DNA of 64,000 nt from Epsilonproteobacteria bacterium UBA4036 (GTDB lineage: Bacteria; Campylobacterota; Campylobacteria; Campylobacterales; Arcobacteraceae), in the NCBI GenBank assembly GCA_002382325.1, contig DGAG01000002.1, positions 1 to 64,000 of the forward strand, written 5' to 3'. The position numbers and the translations under genes were made by a program. Of this stretch, positions 16,326 to 24,600 are shown piece after piece. Numbering within the stretch: the first letter of the stretch is position 1; each line of letters starts with the position of its first letter. The notes under the pieces were generated by a model that saw nothing but the letters and a program-made list of their open reading frames with translations, made no database searches and was not told the DNA's origin.

Positions 16326-17518
16326 CATTAAATGAGTTTTTAACACACTATCACATCACAATCTATTTACAACCCATTGTATCAACCGTCAATAAAAAAA
16401 TTATTGGCTATGAAGCGTTAACACGAAGTTTTATTAAAGAGGAGTTTATCTCTCCTTTGGTGATTTTTGAAGAAGCCAAAAGTCATAATTTAAGTTTTGA
16501 ATTTGATAAATATGTTCGTTCTTTGGCGATTAAAAAATTCACATACTATTTTAAAGAAAACAAAACCGTGTTGCTTTTTTTAAATTTTGAGTCGGCTTTG
16601 ATTGATGAAGCCTATCCTTTTGACGCATTTGAGTTTCATTTGCTTTGTTTGGAGCATGAAATTCCAACCTCCAATATCGTCATTGAAATACGAGAAGATA
16701 AGATTGAGAACTCATTTAAGCTGGAAAAATTTGCTCTGTACCATAAAAATAAGGGCTTTAATATTGCTTTAGATGACTTTGGAATGGGTGGTTCAACCTT
16801 TGACAGACTCTCACTGGTAAAACCCGATATTGTCAAAATTGACCGCTCCATTATTTCCAATATTCAAGACAATTTTATCCACTCAGAAATCTTAAAAGCC
16901 ATCAGCAAAATGTGCAACAAAATTGGTGCTGTTGTTTTAGCCGAAGGCGTTGAAAAAAAAGAGGAGATTTTACGATGTATGAAAACCGATATTTCAATTT
17001 ATCAAGGTTTTTATTTTGCCAAACCCGATGAGTTTATTGAAAAAAAAGCACAAGAAATTGAAGAAAAAATCAGAGCGATTTCCCAACTGAATGAAACCAT
17101 GATAAAAGAACATAAGCTCAAAAAAGAGAAACTTTTACACAACACGCAAGAGTATTCCAACTATATCATTGACAAACTCAGGCAACTTAGCTTAAGTAAT
17201 TTTTCAAACGATAAATTCAAAGATTTTATGAACAATGAGTTAAAACTCGAAGCCATGTATTTAATTGATTATCACGATGCCACACAAGTAGGAGAAACGT
17301 TACTCTCTGGCAAAGTTAAAAAGTTTTATTCTCCTGCTAAAAATGGAGACAGCCACTATTTAAAAGAGTATTACTACCTTACCAAAAGTTCCAAAGAACA
17401 GAGCTTTTTAAGCCAAAAATACATTTCCAATGCCACGGGCAATATGTGTCGAACATTTGCAAAAAGATTTAACTATGATAACAACGAGTATATTTTATGT
17501 TTAGATATTTTAGTTTAA
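16322..17518 (+). CDS. EAL-domain c-di-GMP phosphodiesterase with C-terminal sensory domain
   Basis: This 398-aa protein begins directly with an EAL domain (E31-A-L, then IEIRED, ALDDFGMGGSTFDRL, KIDRSII, VLAEGVEK), so the catalytic residues look intact. The last 130 residues (YYYLTKSSKEQSFLSQKYISNATG) resemble the PAS-like domain found after EAL in B. subtilis YkuI; that assignment is tentative. A helical coiled stretch (about residues 235-290) joins the two. It is coupled to the diguanylate cyclase gene just upstream. Confidence 0.87.
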   Translation: MTLNEFLTHYHITIYLQPIVSTVNKKIIGYEALTRSFIKEEFISPLVIFEEAKSHNLSFEFDKYVRSLAIKKFTYYFKENKTVLLFLNFESALIDEAYPFDAFEFHLLCLEHEIPTSNIVIEIREDKIENSFKLEKFALYHKNKGFNIALDDFGMGGSTFDRLSLVKPDIVKIDRSIISNIQDNFIHSEILKAISKMCNKIGAVVLAEGVEKKEEILRCMKTDISIYQGFYFAKPDEFIEKKAQEIEEKIRAISQLNETMIKEHKLKKEKLLHNTQEYSNYIIDKLRQLSLSNFSNDKFKDFMNNELKLEAMYLIDYHDATQVGETLLSGKVKKFYSPAKNGDSHYLKEYYYLTKSSKEQSFLSQKYISNATGNMCRTFAKRFNYDNNEYILCLDILV

Positions 17519-17585
17519 ACCCATTTTGGTTGATTTTTTTATCACAATGTAATGCAATCGTAATAAATAAATGGTACAATTTTAT

Positions 17586-18962
17586 ATGAAAGAAAAAATT
17601 TATGTTGTTGATACCAATATCATTTTACAAAACGTACAGAACCTCTACAAAATCTCTGATAATAAGACAAACACCATTGTTATTCCTGAAACTGTTTTAA
17701 TCGAATTAGAAGATAAAAAAAAGTTAACCAATGAGTTAGGTTACCACTCCAGAGAGTTCGCACGTCTTTTAGCTAAAATGAAAATTAAAGAAGTTGATCA
17801 CAAAGAGAGTTTCAAAGTTGTTAAACTCTATAACGATGAGTTGGTCATTCATATTATTTCAAAAAATAACTATGATTCTGAGATTGAACAAGCTCACTTA
17901 AGCGAAAGTAATGATAAGCGTATTATAGAAGTGGCAAAAGTGGCTCAAGAGTATTATAAGGGGATTCAAACCGTTTTCCTCTCAATTGATATTTATGCTC
18001 GAACTTTTGCGCAATTAGGTGCTATCAAAGCAGAAACTTTGCACGATGATAAATCCACCGTACCTGCCTTTGAGTTTATAAAAACCATCTCTTTGGATTC
18101 AAGTGAATTTAATGCACTTGATGGAAAAGATGTTCAACAAATTGATCCCAATTATACCTATGAAAACTTCTCTTACTGTTTCCAAAGTGATGATGGCAAC
18201 TCCTTGTATGCCATTGTTGTCAATGAAAAGTTGCACGTTTTAAAAGAAGATGATTTTAAAGCCTTACATGTCAAACCCGTCAATTTAAAACAAAAACTTT
18301 TTATGAAAGCCATTTTGTCAAATATGTATGAACTTTTGGTGATTGATGCCAAAGCAGGTTCAGGGAAAACCTTGCTTTCTATCGTTTCTGCTATGAGACT
18401 TATCGACAAAGGCTATTACGACAAAATCGTTTATGTAAGAAACTCGATTGAGTCGCTTGATCAAGGGGCTGAAGTCGGATTTTTATCAGGAAACGATGAA
18501 AAATTTAGAATCTACAATATGGCATTATCAGATACCTTAGAATTTATTGCCAAAAAAGATTTAAAGAAAAGTGAAAACCGAGAGAACAAAGAAGCCATTG
18601 AGTCAAAAATTGCAGAGCTTACCAACCGATATTGTATTGAAACATTATGGCCAGGTGAAGCCAGGGGACGAACACTCAACAGTGCTATTGTTATTATGGA
18701 TGAATGGCAAAACTCAAGTGAAAAAACCACACAACTGATTTTATCAAGATTGGATGAAACATGTATGGCAATTGTTATTGGGTCAAACCGACAAATCGAT
18801 AATATGTATTTAAATAAATACAACAATGGTTTAACGTCACTTTTAAAACAAACCAACAACAAACATCCCGAGCTTAAGATGTTTGCAATAGAGCTGGAAA
18901 AAGCCGTACGAGGTAAATTTGCTGAATTTACTGAAAGAATTTTTGAGAAAAGGAAAAAATAG
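17586..18962 (+). CDS. PhoH-like ATPase with N-terminal PIN domain
   Basis: A 458-aa protein joining a PIN ribonuclease-type domain (VVDTNIILQN, VLIELEDKK, residues 3-150) to a PhoH ATPase domain with Walker A DAKAGSGKT at about residue 255 and Walker B VIMDEWQN. Such PIN-PhoH fusions are thought to act on RNA. The start is ATG 17586; an ATG at 17571 is in frame, but a TACAAT (17574-17579) between them looks like a -10 box, which would make 17586 almost leaderless. The stop TAG overlaps the next gene's predicted start. Confidence 0.85.
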   Translation: MKEKIYVVDTNIILQNVQNLYKISDNKTNTIVIPETVLIELEDKKKLTNELGYHSREFARLLAKMKIKEVDHKESFKVVKLYNDELVIHIISKNNYDSEIEQAHLSESNDKRIIEVAKVAQEYYKGIQTVFLSIDIYARTFAQLGAIKAETLHDDKSTVPAFEFIKTISLDSSEFNALDGKDVQQIDPNYTYENFSYCFQSDDGNSLYAIVVNEKLHVLKEDDFKALHVKPVNLKQKLFMKAILSNMYELLVIDAKAGSGKTLLSIVSAMRLIDKGYYDKIVYVRNSIESLDQGAEVGFLSGNDEKFRIYNMALSDTLEFIAKKDLKKSENRENKEAIESKIAELTNRYCIETLWPGEARGRTLNSAIVIMDEWQNSSEKTTQLILSRLDETCMAIVIGSNRQIDNMYLNKYNNGLTSLLKQTNNKHPELKMFAIELEKAVRGKFAEFTERIFEKRKK

Positions 18963-20647
18963 CCATTCAAAGTCGATTAATCAATGATACGATTTATAAT
19001 CATATCGAGTACACTAAATTAGAAGATAAAATACTTCAAACCAAAACGTTAAACCGTTTACAGTTTATCACGCAAAATGCTTTGGCGTATTTTTCATTTC
19101 CTTCGATTACCACTAAACGGTTTATCCACAGCATTGGTACGATGCACCTCAGTTCATATATGCTTGAAAGTGCGATGTTAAATGCTTCAAATGAAGCCAA
19201 AAACTCTTTTTTGAAAGCCTTAAAAAAGGTCATCTTGCATATTATAGAAGAAGAAAAACTCGAACTTCCTCTTGGTGGTGGCGTTTCATATTTTGACAAC
19301 AAAGAGTTGTATCAATTTGCCATTTCAACCAAATCAAAAAGTCAAAGAGAAGTCTATAACATCATCTTACAAGCGTTACGATTGGCAGGACTTTTACACG
19401 ATGTTGGGCATCTTCCTTTTTCACATCAAGTTGAGTATGCGTTAAAAAAAGTGTATAACAACTTAGAAGCTAAAAATTCTAAGCTGGGAGAAAAAGAGTT
19501 AGAGTTTAAAGAAATTTACGAAAAAACTACCCAAAAAAGCAGTTTGGTACTTCACGAAGCGATTGCCAATGAACTCATAGATACACTTTTTCAAGTTGAA
19601 TTACCACAACTTTTAAAAATCAAACAACAAGACTATTTAAAACTCATTCACAAATTAACCATTTTGATCTTACAAGAAAAAGTCTATAACGGTTTTGATT
19701 TTAAAGTTTTACATAAAATCATCAGCTCAACGGTCGATGCAGACAGATTGGATTATATCAATCGAGATATGCTGGCTTCTGGCTATATTGGTGGTGCAAA
19801 TGATCACATACGAATCACCAAACAAACCATTTTAGTCAAAGACAAAGGAACATTTCATTTAAGTTTTTTAGATATGGGACTTATCGACATTGAACATATG
19901 CTAGAGATGAGATTTAATTTATATAAAAAGGTTATCTTCAACTATGGCATTGCAAAAACGGATGCCTTGCTGGAAAATGTTGTCAATTACTTATCTAAAA
20001 AATATTTTGCAACAACTAAAAAAACAAACTCTGAGAATTTAACCAATTCAATTAGTATGCTTTGGAACTTTTTAAAAGAAAGCAATTTAGAAAAACGTCT
20101 GGATTTGGTCAGTCTACTTGATGAAAACTGGCTGATTTCACTTTTTAAAAAAGAGTATTTTCTTATTAAAAATAAAAAATCTCCGACAGCTGAAGATAAA
20201 AAATATTTGGTCAGCTTTGAAGAAGTTTTATTTGGAAAACGCTTTTTTAATGCCACATGGAAAAATCTCAATGAACTTTATAATGTGTTGGAATTTACAA
20301 CCGTTGAACGCTATAAATTCAGGGAGAGTTTTGGTTACATTACGGATAATCGTTTGAAAATATTACAAAAAAGACTCGATGAGTTCAGTGCAAAATATGA
20401 AAAAACCTACGAAGACACGTTTATTGTTTACCAAGTCGTTTCATTTAGTTTAGGGATTCAAAAAGAGTTTTCTTTATACGATGGGGAAAATTTAATCAAC
20501 ATTGATGAGATTTCAACCTTGCGAAAACGACTCAAACAATCGATGCAAAACACCGTACCATTTTATTTGTACACCAATAAAAAAATCATCACACAAGATA
20601 TGAAAGAAGAGTTAAAAGCAATACTTTTTGAAACATTTATTCAATAA
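18959..20647 (+). CDS. HD-domain phosphohydrolase (dNTPase-like), non-canonical start
   Basis: A protein of about 562 aa with HD-superfamily motifs: RFIHSIGTMHL, the HD pair in LLHDVGHLPFSHQ (about residue 147) and DADRLDYINRDM, as in dNTP triphosphohydrolases. The conserved N-terminal part (SRLINDTIYNHIEY, then LNRLQFITQ) lies upstream of the first ATG, GTG or TTG codon (TTG 19082). An in-frame stop at 18944-18946 limits the start to a short interval with only AUA (18959) or AUU (18965). AAGGA lies at 18950-18954. AUA would overlap the preceding stop as ATAG. The exact start is uncertain. Confidence 0.8.
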   Translation: MAIQSRLINDTIYNHIEYTKLEDKILQTKTLNRLQFITQNALAYFSFPSITTKRFIHSIGTMHLSSYMLESAMLNASNEAKNSFLKALKKVILHIIEEEKLELPLGGGVSYFDNKELYQFAISTKSKSQREVYNIILQALRLAGLLHDVGHLPFSHQVEYALKKVYNNLEAKNSKLGEKELEFKEIYEKTTQKSSLVLHEAIANELIDTLFQVELPQLLKIKQQDYLKLIHKLTILILQEKVYNGFDFKVLHKIISSTVDADRLDYINRDMLASGYIGGANDHIRITKQTILVKDKGTFHLSFLDMGLIDIEHMLEMRFNLYKKVIFNYGIAKTDALLENVVNYLSKKYFATTKKTNSENLTNSISMLWNFLKESNLEKRLDLVSLLDENWLISLFKKEYFLIKNKKSPTAEDKKYLVSFEEVLFGKRFFNATWKNLNELYNVLEFTTVERYKFRESFGYITDNRLKILQKRLDEFSAKYEKTYEDTFIVYQVVSFSLGIQKEFSLYDGENLINIDEISTLRKRLKQSMQNTVPFYLYTNKKIITQDMKEELKAILFETFIQ

Positions 20648-21314
20648 GTTTAAGAATGTACCCTACCCCTTTAATCGTTTCAATTTCTAAATCAGGAACT
20701 TTTTTTCTTAACCTAAAAAGCAGTTGCCTTCGATTTTCATCATAAGTGCTATATTCATGCCATATCACTAAATCTACATATTCATTGGATACAATTTGAT
20801 TTTTATTTTGTACTAAAATATGTAAAAATTGTTCCTCTTTTTTTGTTAGAGTTATTGCTTGATTATCTTTTAATAAAACCTTATTTTGAATATCATAAAT
20901 ATATCCATTGTCAAGTTTAACTGGCTTTAATGTATTATTAAGTCCAAATCGTAAAGAAGCCAATTTTACTTCACGAAGAAGATGTGCATCTAAATAAGGT
21001 TTGACAATATACCCCGTAAAATTAACACTTGCTGCATCAGCAAGAGTATTGTCATCATGATAGGATGTTAAAAATATAACGGGAACATTGAAGTTTTTTT
21101 GAATAAGCTTTGCTGTTTCAATTCCATTGAGTTCACCTTTGATATTAATATCTGCAATAATAATATCAATATGCTCTTTGAACATTGTACTGATTGCAGA
21201 TTGACTGTTGTTTGCAATGCCAACAACATAATAACCTGCCCACTCTAATGTACGCTTCATTTTTTGTGCAGTTAGTGTTGTATCTTCTATGATTAATATA
21301 TTTACCTTTTTCAT
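20637..21314 (-). CDS. OmpR-type response regulator
   Basis: This 225-aa regulator has a receiver domain with phospho-acceptor D55 (IIIADINIKG), LTSYHDD and YIVKPY, followed by an OmpR/PhoB winged helix (LTKKEEQFLHILVQNKNQIVS, ending IKGVGYILKL). It lies back to back with a 7TM-DISM kinase, its likely partner. A direct repeat TAACG-N7-TAACG sits 9 nt before its own -10 box (21326-21321), so it probably controls itself. The -10 box ends about 6 nt before the ATG, so the mRNA may be nearly leaderless. Its 3' end overlaps the convergent HD gene by 11 nt. Confidence 0.88.
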   Translation of the reverse strand: MKKVNILIIEDTTLTAQKMKRTLEWAGYYVVGIANNSQSAISTMFKEHIDIIIADINIKGELNGIETAKLIQKNFNVPVIFLTSYHDDNTLADAASVNFTGYIVKPYLDAHLLREVKLASLRFGLNNTLKPVKLDNGYIYDIQNKVLLKDNQAITLTKKEEQFLHILVQNKNQIVSNEYVDLVIWHEYSTYDENRRQLLFRLRKKVPDLEIETIKGVGYILKLIE

Positions 21315-21320
21315 AGTATC

Positions 21321-21352
21321 ATTTTATCACTTCTGCGTTATATTTGTCGTTA
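21321..21352 (-). promoter_or_regulatory. TAACG direct-repeat promoter, site A (response regulator)
   Basis: On the minus strand: TAACG (21352-21348), 7 nt, TAACG (21340-21336), 9 nt, then -10 box TAAAAT (21326-21321). This is the same layout as sites at 23263, 24516 and 27673. Repeat centres 12 bp apart just upstream of the -10 box fit an activating OmpR-family dimer. Confidence 0.65.
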
Positions 21353-21406
21353 TATTGTAAAAATATCACTTTCTTTATGTTAAAATTTCACAAAAAAAAG
21401 AGTTTT

Positions 21407-23293
21407 ATGCGTTTTTTGATTATTTTATTTACCTTTTTATATGTCAATGGACAAGCAGCTATTTTAGTTAATACACAAAATACTATTGAACTACTTCCCA
21501 ACTCAAAGATATACCACGATTTAGGCAATCAAGAAACCCTAGATACGATTTTACAAAATCATCATAAACTCACCTCAAGCAATAAAAATACCATAGACTA
21601 TTGTAACTTACGACCAGAGGGAGTATGGATACAATTTGAACTTCACAATCCAACCAATCAAACCATACGAAAAATCTTAAAAATAGACAATCTCTCTACA
21701 GAAAGAGTCGATTTATATAGAGTTTCAAATAACAAAGTATTATCAAAAGAAACAACAGGTATTTATCATCTTGAAAAATTCCATGGTCTTGTTACACTTA
21801 ATATTCCAATAAATATAAATGCAAATAGTTATGAGACGTATTATTTAAATGTAAAAAATGAAAAACTCTCACTTTGGTTCAAACCAGAGCTTTATGAACC
21901 AAAGGAGTTTTACAAAGAAGATACTTTTCGTCAAATTGTATGGGCACTTTTTTTTGGTGGCATATTTTCACTTGTTTTGTATAATGCTTTTTTATTTATC
22001 TTTACAAAAGATAAAATTTATTTGTATTATTTTTTATATTTAATTGCAACTTTATTACAAGGTCAATTTTCTATATACCCAAAACTTTATCTTTTCCCTA
22101 TGGATAATGTGGAGTTTGTGAAAAAAAGTTTATCTTTCAATGTTTTTTATGTCAATGTTTTCGTTACTTTTACTATGGCTTTGTTTATAAGAAAGTTTTT
22201 AGATACGGCTCTTTATCCTAAAATAGATTTGAGTTTAAAGCTTCTTATTTATATTATTCCTCTATATTTTGTTTTACAAATCTTTAGTATTTTTACCATT
22301 CCACAAGTCATACTTTTCCAGTTTTTTACTCCATACTATTTTTTATGGATTGGTTTTTATGCTTTATACAAAAAAAATCCTCAAGCAAAATTCTTCTTAC
22401 TGGGATGGAGTTTTGCTTTAATGGCTTGGCTTTCACTCTTTTTTCAATATATGGGTATATTTCCTGTTAAATATATATTTGAATATACTTTTGAAACGCT
22501 TATTGCAGCAGAAGTTATTTTATTTGCTATATCCTTGGCATATCGTATTAAAACACTTGAAAAGAAAAAAAATGATTTAACCCAATCGCTTTTAATACAA
22601 CAACAAAATGAATCCAATCGTTTAGAAAAAATTGTAAACATAAGAACCCAAGAGTTAAACAATGAATTAAAACAAAATGAACTTTTACTCAAAGAGTTAC
22701 ACCATCGAGTAAAAAACAACATGCAGTTTATTACTTCACTGTATGCTCTTAAACTCAATGACAATAATGACGACCACATTCAAGAAAAACTGCATGATGT
22801 AGAGAGAAAAATTCATGCTATGAGTATCGTACATCAGATGCTTTACAATCAAAAAAATCTTGTAAATATCGATGCAAAAGAGTATTTTGAAAAAGTCTTA
22901 CAAAACATAAAAAACAGCTTTGAACTTGAAAATATCACATTTGAACTTGATATAAACTCTTTTTTAGACACTGAAGAGGCTATTTATTGTGGTCTTATTG
23001 TAAATGAACTGGTGACCAATGCCATTAAACATGCTTTTGATTCAAGTGGAGGAATCATAAAAATTTCACTCAACAGTGTAAATAATGGAACACTCCTAGA
23101 AGTTTCAGATAATGGTGTGGGGAAAAGTGCTAACAGAAAGGCAAACTTTGGAGAAATGATGGTTGAGTCACTTGCAACTGAACAACTAGAGGGGAAACTT
23201 CAAGTAGTAGTTGATCATGGAACACATATCTCTTTATGGTTTAAAAACAAAATTCAAAAAAGTAACGATAAAAATAACGATAGCTTAATATAA
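21407..23293 (+). CDS. 7TM-DISM sensor histidine kinase (HisKA_2 type)
   Basis: The protein (628 aa from ATG 21407) has a signal peptide (MRFLIILFTFLYVNGQAA), a periplasmic 7TMR-DISM extracellular domain (residues about 25-170), seven transmembrane helices (about 178-390), a coiled coil and a HisKA_2 phospho-acceptor region with ELHHRVKNNMQFI near residue 432. An HATPase domain with LVTNAIKHAF and DNGVGKS follows. An upstream ATG (21377) adds a basic stretch before the signal and is less likely. It pairs with the divergent OmpR-type regulator. The TAA stop lies inside the -10 box of the next promoter. Confidence 0.9.
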   Translation: MRFLIILFTFLYVNGQAAILVNTQNTIELLPNSKIYHDLGNQETLDTILQNHHKLTSSNKNTIDYCNLRPEGVWIQFELHNPTNQTIRKILKIDNLSTERVDLYRVSNNKVLSKETTGIYHLEKFHGLVTLNIPININANSYETYYLNVKNEKLSLWFKPELYEPKEFYKEDTFRQIVWALFFGGIFSLVLYNAFLFIFTKDKIYLYYFLYLIATLLQGQFSIYPKLYLFPMDNVEFVKKSLSFNVFYVNVFVTFTMALFIRKFLDTALYPKIDLSLKLLIYIIPLYFVLQIFSIFTIPQVILFQFFTPYYFLWIGFYALYKKNPQAKFFLLGWSFALMAWLSLFFQYMGIFPVKYIFEYTFETLIAAEVILFAISLAYRIKTLEKKKNDLTQSLLIQQQNESNRLEKIVNIRTQELNNELKQNELLLKELHHRVKNNMQFITSLYALKLNDNNDDHIQEKLHDVERKIHAMSIVHQMLYNQKNLVNIDAKEYFEKVLQNIKNSFELENITFELDINSFLDTEEAIYCGLIVNELVTNAIKHAFDSSGGIIKISLNSVNNGTLLEVSDNGVGKSANRKANFGEMMVESLATEQLEGKLQVVVDHGTHISLWFKNKIQKSNDKNNDSLI

Positions 23294-23294
23294 T
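23263..23294 (+). promoter_or_regulatory. TAACG direct-repeat promoter, site D (HD-GYP gene)
   Basis: TAACG (23263-23267), 7 nt, TAACG (23275-23279), 9 nt, TATAAT (23289-23294). The element lies in the last codons of the kinase gene. The following stretch, 23281-23360, is clearly related to the promoter and leader of the adhesin gene at 24533-24615. Confidence 0.65.
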
Positions 23295-23347
23295 ACTTAA
23301 ATACTACAAAAGAGGCAATGTACTCTTCTAAGATTCAAGGATTATGT

Positions 23348-23398
23348 TATGAAATCAAGTTTTGATTATTGTTCGTACTTTAGAAAAAATAAAAAATA
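23348..23398 (+). pseudogene. Possible remnant of a duplicated signal-peptide start or leader ORF
   Basis: The stretch AAGGATTATGTTATGAAAT before this 16-codon ORF is nearly identical to the ribosome-binding region of the adhesin gene (ATG 24601). The frame then stops at TAA 23396. It is either the broken start of a duplicated adhesin gene or a short leader peptide before the HD-GYP gene. Confidence 0.4.
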
Positions 23399-23417
23399 AT
23401 TTTTAACACTTTTAGCC

Positions 23418-24503
23418 ATGAATACATTCTTTAAAAAACAAAATAAAAATCATAAAGAGATTGAGTCATTAGTTCAAGCGTACAGTAAAAATGTTATTGC
23501 TTCTAAAACTGATACAAAAGGGATTATAACCTACACAAGTGAAGCTTTTGAGAGGATATCTGGTTATACACAAAAAGAACTTTTGGGACAACCTCACAGT
23601 ATTGTACGGCATCCTGATATGTGTAAAGAAGTTTTCAAAAACATGTGGTCAACCTTAAAAAAAGGGCATATATGGCAAGGAGAAGTAAAAAACAGAAAGA
23701 AAAATGGAGAGTATTATTATGTCAAAGCCACTATCTCTCCTATTTTTAATGAACAAAATAACATCATAGGATACAGTGCAATAAGGGAAGATATTACTCA
23801 ACATAAAAAAATAGAAGAACTCAATAAAGAGTTGGCTATTTACAAACAACACTTAGAGAAAAAAGTTAAAGAAGCAACTTCTCATATTGAAGAGTTAATC
23901 CTAGAAATTGAAGAGACTCAAAAAGAAGTTATATTTACAATGGGAGCTATAGGAGAAAGACGAAGTGAAGAAACAGGCTTACATGTAAAAAGAGTAGCTG
24001 AATATTCAAAACTTCTTGCTGTTTATTATGGCTTAGATAAAAAAGAAGCTGAAATACTCAGACAAGCAAGTCCCATGCATGATATTGGTAAAGTAGGTAT
24101 TGCTGATTCTATTTTAAATAAACCAGGAGTATTAACTCAACAAGAGTATGCCATAATGAAAGAACATACAACTTTAGGCTATAACATGCTTAAATCATCG
24201 AAAAGAAAAATCTTAAAAACGGCTGCTATTGTTGCTCATGAACATCACGAAAGATGGGATGGAAAGGGTTATCCAAAAGGTTTAAAAGGTAAAGCGATTC
24301 ATATCTATGGAAGAATTACGGCAGTTGCTGACGTTTTTGATGCTTTAGGAAGCCATAGAACTTATAAAAAAGTTTGGAAAGAAGAAGAGATATTTGAACA
24401 CTTTAAAAAAGAAAAAGGGAAACAATTTGATCCTAATCTTATCGATATTTTCTTAAAACACAAAGATGAATTTTTAGATATTCGTCATAAATTTCAAGAT
24501 TAA
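23418..24503 (+). CDS. PAS-HD-GYP c-di-GMP phosphodiesterase
   Basis: A 361-aa cytoplasmic protein with an N-terminal PAS domain (ITYTSEAFERISGYTQKELLG, GEVKNRKKNGEYYYVKA), a coiled coil (about residues 125-170) and an HD-GYP domain with HDIGKVG at about residue 220, HHERWDGKGYP and DVFDAL. The metal-binding and GYP residues are intact, so it should hydrolyse c-di-GMP. It carries its own TAACG-repeat promoter and lies between the kinase and the adhesins, which suggests it lowers c-di-GMP when the adhesins are expressed. The ribosome-binding site is weak. Confidence 0.9.
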   Translation: MNTFFKKQNKNHKEIESLVQAYSKNVIASKTDTKGIITYTSEAFERISGYTQKELLGQPHSIVRHPDMCKEVFKNMWSTLKKGHIWQGEVKNRKKNGEYYYVKATISPIFNEQNNIIGYSAIREDITQHKKIEELNKELAIYKQHLEKKVKEATSHIEELILEIEETQKEVIFTMGAIGERRSEETGLHVKRVAEYSKLLAVYYGLDKKEAEILRQASPMHDIGKVGIADSILNKPGVLTQQEYAIMKEHTTLGYNMLKSSKRKILKTAAIVAHEHHERWDGKGYPKGLKGKAIHIYGRITAVADVFDALGSHRTYKKVWKEEEIFEHFKKEKGKQFDPNLIDIFLKHKDEFLDIRHKFQD

Positions 24504-24515
24504 AAAGAAAAAATA

Positions 24516-24547
24516 TAACACTTAATATAACGCAAGCTAAATATAAT
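24516..24547 (+). promoter_or_regulatory. TAACR direct-repeat promoter, site B (first adhesin)
   Basis: TAACA (24516-24520), 7 nt, TAACG (24528-24532), 9 nt, TATAAT (24542-24547). The start codon at 24601 follows AAGGA. The element is the third copy of the arrangement in this cluster. Confidence 0.65.
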
Positions 24548-24600
24548 ACTTGAATAAGACAAAAGAAGAACTTCTCTTCTGTTTATTAAAGGATTATGTT

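Noticed and set aside
18512..18970. A 152-codon minus-strand frame inside the PhoH-like gene
   Set aside because: The plus-strand protein has Walker motifs over the same bases; the antisense frame shows no recognisable pattern.
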